A stretch of DNA of 6,958 bases. Origin: Bacillota bacterium. GTDB taxonomy: Bacteria; Bacillota; Clostridia; Christensenellales; CAG-138. The translations under genes were made by a program, and so were the position numbers. Positions 1 through 5,889 of this stretch are shown in pieces. Positions within the stretch are counted from its first letter, which is position 1; each line of letters begins with the position of its first letter. The notes below the pieces were generated by a model. It was given only the letters and a program-made list of their open reading frames with translations. It had not been told where the DNA came from and did no database searches. The stretch covers positions 1-6,958 of the forward strand of contig JAEWZS010000175.1 in NCBI GenBank assembly GCA_023458355.1, written 5' to 3'.

Positions 1-467
1 ACATGCACCCCGCTCATCCCTCGCGACAGATGGGGGTAACCGCGCGAAAGGGAACAGGACGGCGCGGCGCTTATCTCCGCATGCACCCATACGGGCGCTA
101 AGTGGCTCGGTTCCACATAGGAGAACACCTCTGATTCCGCCGCGAGAAGGCGTAGCTGCTCAAGTTCAACGCTGCCGATTCCCTGCGCCATATGTAGCGC
201 GAGCCCGGCATAATGGGCGGACTGCCCGGTATGGAGCCCGCTCCCCACGCGCTTAAAGCCCGCGCCAACATATACACTTGCGGAATTCAGTTCGCAAAAA
301 GCGTCGTAGGCTTGAAGTAAGCGCAGATCTGTCCAAGCCACATCGGTATCACTCTGCCCGAGAAAACCGCGCATGGAAATACGCCCGTAGGTAAGATACG
401 GGAGCTCGGAGCCTTGAAATCGCTCGAAGCGCTGTGCATTGTGATCGTACAAAAATAAGACCGTCAT
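1..467 (-). CDS. M15-peptidase-like / peptidoglycan-binding protein, 5' part only
   Basis: An open frame starts at ATG 467 and runs without a stop off the left edge (155 codons, 3' end missing). The first ~135 residues resemble an N-terminal domain found in many Clostridia peptidoglycan-binding proteins, related to D,D-carboxypeptidase (M15/VanY-like) folds: it begins MTVLFLYD, has an IYVG-like strand (VYVGAGFKR, 65-73), then S83-A-H85-Y-A-G-L-A-L-H92 and W127-V-H129. These align with the M15 zinc pattern SxHxxGxAxD...H, but the usual Asp is His92. Residues 143-155 (GYPHLSRGMSGVH) look like the start of a PG_binding_1 repeat, so the missing part probably carries cell-wall binding repeats. No signal peptide is visible. 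No Shine-Dalgarno is visible before ATG 467, and the frame closes at a TAA (507-509) with no better start between. The family assignment is from remembered similarity, not a search. Confidence 0.72.
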   Translation of the reverse strand, partial: MTVLFLYDHNAQRFERFQGSELPYLTYGRISMRGFLGQSDTDVAWTDLRLLQAYDAFCELNSASVYVGAGFKRVGSGLHTGQSAHYAGLALHMAQGIGSVELEQLRLLAAESEVFSYVEPSHLAPVWVHAEISAAPSCSLSRGYPHLSRGMSGVH

Positions 468-536
468 ACTATAAAATATGGCGGTATACGGTAAGCCGAC
501 ACGGATTTATTTAATTTATAAAATGACATAGGAGGC

Positions 537-576
537 GCGGATAGTATCCCATCTTATGGGCGGATACTATCCGCCC
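537..576. repeat. REP-like palindrome with a second degenerate copy
   Basis: Positions 558-576 form a 19-nt palindrome, GGGCGGATA-c-TATCCGCCC, with 9-bp arms. A shorter related palindrome, GGATA-g-TATCC, lies at 539-549. The two are also inverted copies of each other: GCGGATAGTATC at 537-548 pairs with GATACTATCCGC at 563-574, so the region can form one long hairpin or two small ones. The GGGGCGG...CCGCCC form matches short interspersed palindromes seen in many Clostridia genomes, and a relative lies at 3087-3107. It lies at the 3' end of the methyltransferase gene and contains its stop codon. No T-run follows on the minus strand, so it is not a canonical Rho-independent terminator, though it may stabilise the 3' end of the message. 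Confidence 0.7.
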
Positions 577-1730
577 CTACCGGTTAATTTTCCTTCCAAG
601 AGAGTATATAGGGTTGGGGTTAAGTGAAATTCCTTCATAAGCGCCTCCGCCTCACGCAGCGCTTCACGGCGGGTTTCTTCTTTGAGGTTTGCTTTGACCG
701 CCCGAATCAGTAGGTTTTTAGGCGTATGCGAAAGATCCACAAATTCCAAAACTTGCGTTTTATAGCCGCAGGCGGTCAAAAGGTTTGCGCGGATTGCGTC
801 TGTGAAAAGAGCCGCAGCGCGCTCTTGAACGATGCCGTAGCGCGTGAGTATGGGAAGGCCGGTTGAAGCCATCTGCGCATTAAGCTCATGCTGGCAGCAT
901 GGTACCGAAAAAATATAGTTTGCACCCCATTCAATGGCATTATAAAGTGCATAATCTGTGGCGGTATCGCATGCATGTAGGCTTACAACCATGTCGACTG
1001 GCTGTTCGGGGTTAAAGCCGCGAATATCGCCAAGCTGAAAGTGCAAGTTATCAGAGTTAAATTTCTGTGCGGTTTTGTTGCAGCGCTCAATCACGTCTTT
1101 TTTAAGGTCCAACCCCGTCATATCAAGGTTTTCAAAGCCGCGGATCTCTTTAAAATAGTGATAGAGCACAAATGTTAAATACGATTTGCCGCAGCCGAAA
1201 TCCACCGCTGCAAACGGCAACTTCTTATCGCGTGAAGAAAGCGCGTCATCCACGATTTCAAGGAAGCGGTTCACCTGCTTATATTTATCGTACATCGACT
1301 TGACGACGCGGCCGTCCTTGGTGAACACGCCCATCTCCTCGAGCGGTCCTATGGGCTTGCCTTCCTTCAAAATGTAGTCCTTTTCGCGGTTGTGTGCTTC
1401 TTCCTTTTTTGGTGCATTCTCCGTGCGGTTTTTGGTGTAAAACGCCTTGCCGCTTTTTGCAATACGTACCATGTACTCATGCTCGCCGTTCCATGCATTC
1501 AACTGGTGGAACTGTTCGCCAAGACTCTCTTTAATAAGAGCAAAAGCCTCCGACTCCGTGAGGTTTTCGTGGAACACCTGTGTTCCCACGCGCCGCTCCG
1601 CCTGGAAACCATTCTCCTTGCGGTTAAGGGTAAGCTTTAAAGCGCTCCCTTTTTGCGTTGGGGCGCTTAAAACGACTTTATAGGTTTTATCCGTGAGAGC
1701 TGCTGTGAGTGCAATTTGTATTTCTTCCAT
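567..1730 (-). CDS. Class I SAM-dependent methyltransferase, Methyltransf_32 type
   Basis: A 387-residue protein starting at ATG 1730 (MEEIQIALTA). The frame is open further upstream to 1799, but that would overlap the hydrogenase gene and adds residues read across it, so the internal ATG, 7 bp after the upstream stop, is preferred. No strong Shine-Dalgarno is seen, so translation may be coupled. The Rossmann core begins near residue 172. Motif I is V176-D-F-G-C-G-K-S183, the acidic residue after strand 2 is D208 in TGLDLK, and LHACDTATD (251-259), VPCCQHE (276-282) and TPKNLLIRA (336-344) are typical of the Methyltransf_32 (PF13679) family, which also includes eukaryotic METTL25/RRNAD1-like proteins. 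The ~170-residue N-terminal region is not recognised and may bind substrate. The bacterial substrate is unknown to me. The last residues (TGRGG) and the stop are encoded by a REP-like repeat. Confidence 0.88.
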   Translation of the reverse strand: MEEIQIALTAALTDKTYKVVLSAPTQKGSALKLTLNRKENGFQAERRVGTQVFHENLTESEAFALIKESLGEQFHQLNAWNGEHEYMVRIAKSGKAFYTKNRTENAPKKEEAHNREKDYILKEGKPIGPLEEMGVFTKDGRVVKSMYDKYKQVNRFLEIVDDALSSRDKKLPFAAVDFGCGKSYLTFVLYHYFKEIRGFENLDMTGLDLKKDVIERCNKTAQKFNSDNLHFQLGDIRGFNPEQPVDMVVSLHACDTATDYALYNAIEWGANYIFSVPCCQHELNAQMASTGLPILTRYGIVQERAAALFTDAIRANLLTACGYKTQVLEFVDLSHTPKNLLIRAVKANLKEETRREALREAEALMKEFHLTPTLYTLLEGKLTGRGG

Positions 1731-1737
1731 AATCGCT

Positions 1738-2994
1738 TCACATGGTAAAATCGCGGGTAAACATGTCACTATGCTCCACAAGGCTTTCGATGGTATCAAA
1801 TCCCAACCGCCTTAAAAGCTCCACCACATACGGATTTTCCGCAGGTGTTTGGTACACGGCTTTATCACCATACTCATACACGTTTTTGCGACCTTCCTCT
1901 TTGGGGATGAGCACTTTGGGGCCACCTACGCAGCCGCCAACACAGCCCATTCCTTCTAAAAAGTTCGCGGCAATTTTCCCTGCATGTAAATCGCTCAGCA
2001 TTGCCTTGCATGCGAGCACACCGTCGGCCTGCATAGCGCGTACGGCAATCGATCTATCGGGGTTCAGCCTCGCAACCGTTCTCTGCACAGCCTCGCTCAC
2101 GCCGCCGGTGGTTGCGTAAATGCGCCCTGCACGGGAGGAGTGGTCGCGCTCATCTTCCTTCATTTTGGAAGGGTCAATGCGCGCGGCATCGAACACATCG
2201 CGTATTTCATGGAATGTTAAAACAAAATCCACCGCACCCGCTACGTCTTTTTCGCGCGCTTCGGCCTTTTTAGCCATACAAGGGCCTATAAATACCGTAA
2301 CAGCATCGGGGTAAAGCAGTTTTATGGCGCGGCCGCACGCCACCATGGGCGATACCGCTGCGGGTACATGCGGCATAAGCTCGTTGTAAACCTTTCGGAT
2401 CATGGCAATCCACATGGGGCAGCAGCAGCTTGTCAGCTGGTAATCCTTTTCGGTAACGATGTTTTTATCAAACTCGAGTGCTTCCTTTAAGGTAAGTATA
2501 TCCGCAAACAGCGCCACTTCGAGCATTCCGGTAAACCCAAGGCGCTTAAACGCTGCGCGAAGCTTGCCCGGGGTAACATCTGAGGTGAACTGATTGATGA
2601 ATGCAGGCGCAATCATGGCGTACACGGGTGCTTTGGCACTGTGCACGGCCGATAGTGCGGGCAGAATATCCTTGCTTTCGGTGAGCTTTTGGCAGGCACA
2701 CGCATCGATGCAATCCCCGCAGCCAACACAGCGTGTCGGGTCAATCTTCATCTTACCGCTCTCATCCCGAAAGATTGCGTCAAACAAGCACCTTACAGCG
2801 CAGGGCGGTTCTTCTTCCATGCCGCATATACAATCACCCGTTCTTAAAACCACCGGATGCCGCTTGGGGTTTAAAAGACAATCAAGATGATGCGGGTCAA
2901 ACTCGTCCGCCTTGAGTGCACCTAGTTCAGAATTTAAATCGTTTTTTGCAGAGGCGGCTAAAAGCCGCTCATAAAGCTCTTGAAACGTGTCCAT
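1738..2994 (-). CDS. [FeFe]-hydrogenase large-subunit-like iron-sulfur protein (group B-like)
   Basis: A 418-residue cytoplasmic protein with a ferredoxin-like N-terminal part and an Fe_hyd_lg_C (PF02906) domain. Possible cluster ligands are C55, C57, C65, C69 (unusual spacing CxCx7CxxxC) and C89, C92, C95, C99 (classic CxxCxxCxxxC). The H-cluster loops are visible: L1 T188-S-C-C-C-P-M-W195, L2 G237-P-C239-M-A-K242-K-A-E245, and L3 E347-G-M-G-C351-V-G-G-C355-V-G-G-P359. All four cysteines expected to hold the H-cluster, the candidate proton-relay Cys191, and Lys242 are present. L1 has one extra Cys and L3 ends GGP rather than GGG. From memory these variants fit the less-studied group B enzymes rather than the group A catalytic type. 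The protein probably interconverts protons and H2 with ferredoxin, or senses redox state. ATG 2994 has GGGAGGG 7 nt upstream. It is the first gene of a unit with the methyltransferase; no hydE/F/G maturases are in the window. Confidence 0.9.
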   Translation of the reverse strand: MDTFQELYERLLAASAKNDLNSELGALKADEFDPHHLDCLLNPKRHPVVLRTGDCICGMEEEPPCAVRCLFDAIFRDESGKMKIDPTRCVGCGDCIDACACQKLTESKDILPALSAVHSAKAPVYAMIAPAFINQFTSDVTPGKLRAAFKRLGFTGMLEVALFADILTLKEALEFDKNIVTEKDYQLTSCCCPMWIAMIRKVYNELMPHVPAAVSPMVACGRAIKLLYPDAVTVFIGPCMAKKAEAREKDVAGAVDFVLTFHEIRDVFDAARIDPSKMKEDERDHSSRAGRIYATTGGVSEAVQRTVARLNPDRSIAVRAMQADGVLACKAMLSDLHAGKIAANFLEGMGCVGGCVGGPKVLIPKEEGRKNVYEYGDKAVYQTPAENPYVVELLRRLGFDTIESLVEHSDMFTRDFTM

Positions 2995-3001
2995 GACATA
3001 G

Positions 3002-3029
3002 CCCTCCCATTGTCGGTGGGTTTATTATA
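3002..3029 (-). promoter_or_regulatory. Extended -10 promoter and RBS of the hydrogenase-methyltransferase unit
   Basis: On the minus strand a perfect TATAAT lies at 3029-3024, preceded by TG one base upstream (TGCTATAAT, an extended -10). No good -35 exists at 17 bp; the upstream DNA is a T-rich tract, which an extended -10 tolerates. Transcription would begin near 3017, giving a leader of only ~20 nt. It contains GGGAGGG (3008-3002), placed 7 nt before ATG 2994, which fixes that start. Confidence 0.7.
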
Positions 3030-3041
3030 GCAAAGGATAAT

Positions 3042-3075
3042 AAAAAAATGTAGAGCGGCATGAAATCATGCCGCT
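3042..3075 (-). terminator. Probable Rho-independent terminator of the helicase gene
   Basis: AGCGGCATGA (3054-3063) is exactly complementary to TCATGCCGCT (3066-3075), a strong GC-rich stem that in practice would use a 4-nt or larger loop. Read on the minus strand, the stem is followed by CTACA and then seven T residues (3048-3042). The 5-nt gap before the T-run is longer than ideal, so efficiency is uncertain. It ends about 90 bp past the helicase stop and immediately precedes the hydrogenase promoter, separating the two units. Confidence 0.6.
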
Positions 3076-3086
3076 TAAGTTCCCAC

Positions 3087-3107
3087 GGGCGGATATAAAA
3101 CCCGCCC
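3087..3107. repeat. REP-like palindrome, second locus
   Basis: GGGCGG (3087-3092) and CCGCCC (3102-3107) flank a 9-nt AT-rich loop. On the minus strand the core reads GGGGCGGG...TATCCGCCC, closely matching the palindrome at 558-576. Both lie just 3' of minus-strand genes, as expected for a short interspersed palindromic repeat. Confidence 0.6.
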
Positions 3108-3166
3108 CTCATATGCACATTCTACAAATTGTCAGGTAAGGTAAAAGCATGCAGCCAAGCCGAAGG

Positions 3167-4879
3167 CTACCGCCCCCGTTTTTTCGGTGCTAATTTGCGG
3201 TAATCCTTTTGTTCGCCGTAATCGCGGCTGCGCCTGTCGCCGTATTCACGCTTCTCATAGTCGCGGCGCGGACGAAACTCAGGCTTTTTGTAGGTGTAAG
3301 CGGTAGCGCTAACCAACTTGCCGCGTATCTTCGAGCGGTTCATGGCAGCAATTACTTTAGCAAGCTCACTTTCGGGAACAGCCACAAGCGTGATGTCATC
3401 GCGAATTTCAATCTTACCGATATCGCCACCCGTAAGCCCCGACGCCTGCGCAATGGCCGATACGATGTGTGCGGGCGCAATGCCGCTCGTTTTGCCGATG
3501 CTAAGCGCAAGGTTCGGCACGTTTCCTGCTAAGCCTATGCGCTCGGGGCGCTCGAATTTGTTGTAGGTGCGAGGCTCTACGAGGTTCATAGTTTCGCGCG
3601 GTTTGCCATAGCAAAGCTGGAGCGCCGAAAGAGCGATGTCCTTCAAGGAAAAGCCCTCAGCCTCAAGCACGTCCACAACGGTTGCATGGCTGAACTCTCC
3701 CGCGTCCACGGCGTCGCGAATCGCAGCGCGTATGGCTTCCTCGCCGCTTCTTTGTATATCGGCAGCGGAGGGAAGGTTCATCTTCGTTATGTCACAGCGC
3801 ACAAAGCGCTTGATGCGGAAAAGGTCGTCAAGCTGACGTCCGCCGCAGCAAAGCGTAACTGCTTTACCGGTCTTGCCCGCGCGGCCAGTACGGCCAACGC
3901 GATGCGTATAATATTCCGCGTTTTGCGGAATGTCAAAATTAATTACATATTCAATACCGCTCACGTCAATGCCGCGCGCTGCGACATCGGTCGCCACAAG
4001 AACGGGCGTTTTACCGCGCTTGAAGCCCTCCATCACCTTAGTGCGCTGCGCCTGCTTCATATCACCGTGCAAACCTTCGGCGCTGCAGCCGTTTTTACCT
4101 AAATATTCGGTGATTTCATCCACCATCATCTTGGTATTGGCAAAGACAAGCGCCAAGCTTGGCCTATGGTACTGTAAAAGAAGATCAAGCGCCTCGAGCT
4201 TTTTACCCATGGGTACGGAGCAGTAAAACTGCTCGATGCTGTCAACCGTCATGCGCGGGGCTTCCACCGCCGCCATCTCCGGATCATGCTGGAATTTTTT
4301 TGTAAGAGCAAGTATTTCGGGCGGCATGGTAGCCGAAAAAAGCGCCGTCTGGCGGCTGTCGGGTGTTTCGCTTAAAATGGTTTCAATATCCTCACGGAAA
4401 CCCATGCTAAGCATTTCATCCGCCTCGTCGAGCACCACGAGCTTGATATGTTCGAGCTTCAACGTGCCGCGGCGCATATGATCCATTACGCGTCCGGGTG
4501 TGCCGACTACGATGTTGGCGCGCCTTAAAAGAGTAAACTGACGCTCGAAGGACGAGCCGCCGTATACCTCAGCGGCCTCTACGCCGCGCTTATAGCGGGC
4601 AACTTTACGCACCTCGCCGCAAGCCTGCAAAGCAAGCTCACGCGTAGGGCAAAGCACAAGTACCTGTACACCGCGCTCATTTGTGTTGATAAGTTCTACC
4701 GCAGGTACGGCAAACGCGAGCGTTTTACCTGTACCCGTCTGCGAACGGCCTATAATGTCCTTGCCGGCGCGCATCAAGGGGATGGCGTCGGACTGAATCT
4801 GCGTGGCTTCCTCAAAACCGAGGTCTTCAATAGCCCGGGAAATATCCCCGGGCAGGTTCATTTCGTCAAATCTTAACAA
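3167..4879 (-). CDS. deaD: DEAD-box ATP-dependent RNA helicase with DbpA-type RNA-binding domain
   Basis: A 570-residue cytoplasmic RNA helicase that unwinds short RNA duplexes using ATP; the family acts in ribosome assembly, mRNA turnover and cold adaptation. All core motifs are intact: upstream aromatic F4 and Q-motif Q29, motif I S46-QTGTGK-T53, Ia PTRELA (78-83), GG (107-108), Ib TPGR (127-130), II DEAD (151-154), III SAT (182-184), IV LVFANT (244-249), V ATDVAARGID (296-305), VI HRVGRTGRAG (326-335). A DbpA-like RNA-binding domain (PF03880) covers about 455-530, followed by a basic Arg/Lys/Tyr-rich tail to 570. This layout matches DeaD/CsdA; the symbol is by architecture, and Firmicutes CshA-like naming is also possible. 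The start is TTG 4879: GGAGAG (4889-4884) is well placed for it, and the conserved F4 would be lost from the next ATG (codon 7). It appears monocistronic. Confidence 0.95.
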   Translation of the reverse strand: MLRFDEMNLPGDISRAIEDLGFEEATQIQSDAIPLMRAGKDIIGRSQTGTGKTLAFAVPAVELINTNERGVQVLVLCPTRELALQACGEVRKVARYKRGVEAAEVYGGSSFERQFTLLRRANIVVGTPGRVMDHMRRGTLKLEHIKLVVLDEADEMLSMGFREDIETILSETPDSRQTALFSATMPPEILALTKKFQHDPEMAAVEAPRMTVDSIEQFYCSVPMGKKLEALDLLLQYHRPSLALVFANTKMMVDEITEYLGKNGCSAEGLHGDMKQAQRTKVMEGFKRGKTPVLVATDVAARGIDVSGIEYVINFDIPQNAEYYTHRVGRTGRAGKTGKAVTLCCGGRQLDDLFRIKRFVRCDITKMNLPSAADIQRSGEEAIRAAIRDAVDAGEFSHATVVDVLEAEGFSLKDIALSALQLCYGKPRETMNLVEPRTYNKFERPERIGLAGNVPNLALSIGKTSGIAPAHIVSAIAQASGLTGGDIGKIEIRDDITLVAVPESELAKVIAAMNRSKIRGKLVSATAYTYKKPEFRPRRDYEKREYGDRRSRDYGEQKDYRKLAPKKRGR

Positions 4880-4935
4880 GTTTCTCTCCGTTTCTGCACC
4901 ATAAAAAGGGCATAAAAATACGCCGCAGATCCGGA

Positions 4936-4967
4936 TCGAGAACTTACCACAAAGTCTCGACGGTAAG
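4936..4967 (-). promoter_or_regulatory. Interleaved inverted repeats in the helicase 5' leader
   Basis: In the minus-strand transcript the order is CTTACC (4967-4962), G, TCGAGA (4960-4955), six nt, GGTAAG (4948-4943), T, TCTCGA (4941-4936). CTTACC pairs with GGTAAG and TCGAGA pairs with TCTCGA, so two perfect 6-bp stems interleave. They can form either alternative hairpins or a tight pseudoknot; the single-nucleotide third loop makes a full pseudoknot strained. This lies in the ~100-nt leader between the promoter and the TTG start. A regulatory role is inferred. Confidence 0.45.
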
Positions 4968-4989
4968 CAGCGCTGACATCACAGATGCT

Positions 4990-5018
4990 ATTATAGGTGT
5001 TCGCTTTCGGGATGTAAA
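4990..5018 (-). promoter_or_regulatory. Sigma-A type promoter of the helicase gene
   Basis: On the minus strand, -35 TTTACA (5018-5013) and -10 TATAAT (4995-4990) are separated by exactly 17 bp. Only one base differs from TTGACA/TATAAT. Transcription would start near 4983, giving a leader of about 104 nt before TTG 4879. Confidence 0.8.
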
Positions 5019-5099
5019 GAGGTTTTTTTCGGTATATCTAGAAATTCATGTAAACGTGGTAGGTAAATGAGGTGTTTTTTGGTGCATCTATGCGAGGTT

Positions 5100-5447
5100 G
5101 CGGAGCCGTTGTCATTCAGAGCGAAGCGAAGACGCAGTTCGCAATAGTCGTCTTGCTTCTTAGGTCGCAATACTCCTTTGCTTACTGGGCTTCCGCCTTG
5201 CTTTATCCGCCACTGGCGGCGCATCGGCTCCGCCCCAAACATGGAGCCAGAACAGCAACGGAAAATGTGTCCCGATTTTGCAGCTATAGTCGGAAGGGGA
5301 TTTCTCGCTGCGACGCCCACAGGCTAGTGGCGTAAGGCGTCCCCCGCCTGGAGGCCGCTCGAAATGACATTAAGGGAAACCACACGCCGATATCTCGTAC
5401 CGCCCGCGTTTATAACCTCGGTAATTTCTTACTGCACTCGAAATGAC
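5100..5447. repeat. Interspersed non-coding repeat(s) with GTCATT..GAGCG ends
   Basis: GTCATTCAGAGCG (5111-5123) is matched in inverted orientation by CGCTCGAAATGAC (5356-5368; 11 of 13 after reverse complement) and again by CACTCGAAATGAC (5435-5447). Inside are further inverted repeats: GAAGCGAAGACG (5123-5134) with CGTCTTGCTTC (5149-5159), GCGGAGCCG (5100-5108) with CGGCTCCGC (5225-5233), the palindrome CCGCCA-c-TGGCGG (5207-5219), and GGCTCC (5226-5231) with GGAGCC (5243-5248). The motif GTCATTC.GAGCGAAGCGAAG is familiar as a high-copy non-coding repeat in bacterial genomes that yields spurious proteins. Two right ends suggest nested or decayed copies. ORFs across it lack RBSs. In the rest of the 4880-5513 intergenic region, 5020-5099 and 5448-5495 show nothing I can support. 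Confidence 0.65.
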
Positions 5448-5495
5448 ACAATATACAATACACCGGAAAGAAACAGCGCAATGCCCATCCTGCAT

Positions 5496-5542
5496 AAAAA
5501 TTAATTTTTCCTGTTGACATTTTTCGATGCTGACGCTATAAT
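5496..5542 (+). promoter_or_regulatory. Consensus promoter of the T-box/ABC transporter operon
   Basis: TTGACA (5514-5519) and TATAAT (5537-5542) are perfect consensus hexamers with a 17-bp spacer. The AT-rich palindrome AAAAATTAATTTTT (5496-5509) just upstream could act as an UP element. Transcription would start near 5549. So strong a promoter fits control by premature termination in the leader rather than at initiation. Confidence 0.88.
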
Positions 5543-5548
5543 TCACCT

Positions 5549-5818
5549 TAATCAAATGCGAACAGGCGGAAACATAGAAACGGTTTGGCTTTTAAGAGAG
5601 TTCCCGGTAGGTGCGAGGGGCAAAGCTGCGTTTTGAATTCATCCGTACAGCAGCCCGAGGAAAGGCCTTTATAGGCTGAGTAGAACGGTGCCGGGGTCGC
5701 CCGTTAAAGCGATAGGGTATGATGGTACCCGATGAGGCTTTTGCCGCGAGGCATAGGCGAAAAAAGGTGGTAACACGGCATTGCGTCCGTCCTTTGAGTT
5801 TTCAAAGGACGGTTTTTT
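5549..5818 (+). promoter_or_regulatory. T-box riboswitch leader, likely tRNA-Phe specific
   Basis: A complete tRNA-sensing leader. Stem I: TGC (5557-5559)/GCA (5650-5652) at the base, then CGGA (5567-5570)/TCCG (5642-5645), the specifier loop, AAACG (5578-5582)/CGTTT (5629-5633) and GCTTT (5588-5592)/AAAGC (5622-5626), then the AAGAGAG bulge and the GGTAGGTGCGAG apical part. The 3' side of the specifier loop reads GAA-TTC-A (5635-5641), so TTC (5638-5640), followed by the usual A, is the best specifier codon: phenylalanine. An AGTAGAAC motif and a stem IIA/B-like ...CCCGTTA follow (5679-5705), then a GGGTA/TACCC hairpin. Antiterminator: AAAGG (5763-5767), bulge TGGTAAC (5768-5774), ACGG (5775-5778), paired with CCGT-CCTTT (5787-5795). 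TGGT pairs with ACCA, fitting the A discriminator base of tRNA-Phe. Uncharged tRNA would stabilise the antiterminator and permit read-through. Confidence 0.92.
5787..5818 (+). terminator. T-box intrinsic terminator
   Basis: CCGTCCTTTGA (5787-5797) and TCAAAGGACGG (5802-5812) form a perfect 11-bp stem with a GTTT loop, followed by six T residues (5813-5818). The 5' arm shares CCGTCCTTT with the antiterminator, so the two structures exclude each other, as in standard T-box control. Confidence 0.93.
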
Positions 5819-5889
5819 GTTACTCAAAAAACCGTAAACCCACCGCCATCAAGGCATACCAATTTTTTATTATATTTTAGGAGGTCCCC

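Noticed and set aside
468..536. Promoter for the left-edge minus-strand gene
   Set aside because: The region is AT-rich with TATTTTATA next to the start, but no -35/-10 pair with proper spacing or RBS could be found.
1731..1799. Upstream extension of the methyltransferase to ATG 1799
   Set aside because: The 23 extra residues are read across the 3' end of the hydrogenase gene and do not resemble the family N-terminus; ATG 1730 right after that gene's stop is the better start.
4991..5320. 109-residue minus-strand ORF
   Set aside because: It overlaps the helicase promoter and the interspersed repeat, and has low-complexity basic composition with no recognisable domain.
5072..5335. 87-residue plus-strand ORF
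   Set aside because: It has no ribosome binding site, reads directly through the GTCATT..GAGCG repeat (giving the VIQSEAK peptide typical of such repeats), and resembles no protein family I know.
5370..5555. 61-residue minus-strand ORF
   Set aside because: It covers the consensus promoter of the T-box operon and the right repeat ends, and has no RBS.
5638..5640. Alternative T-box specifiers (ATT Ile, AAT Asn or TCA Ser by shifting one base)
   Set aside because: TTC is in the usual register with GAA before and A after. Asn and Ser tRNAs normally have G73, which does not match TGGT. Ile would not be excluded by the discriminator but is out of register.
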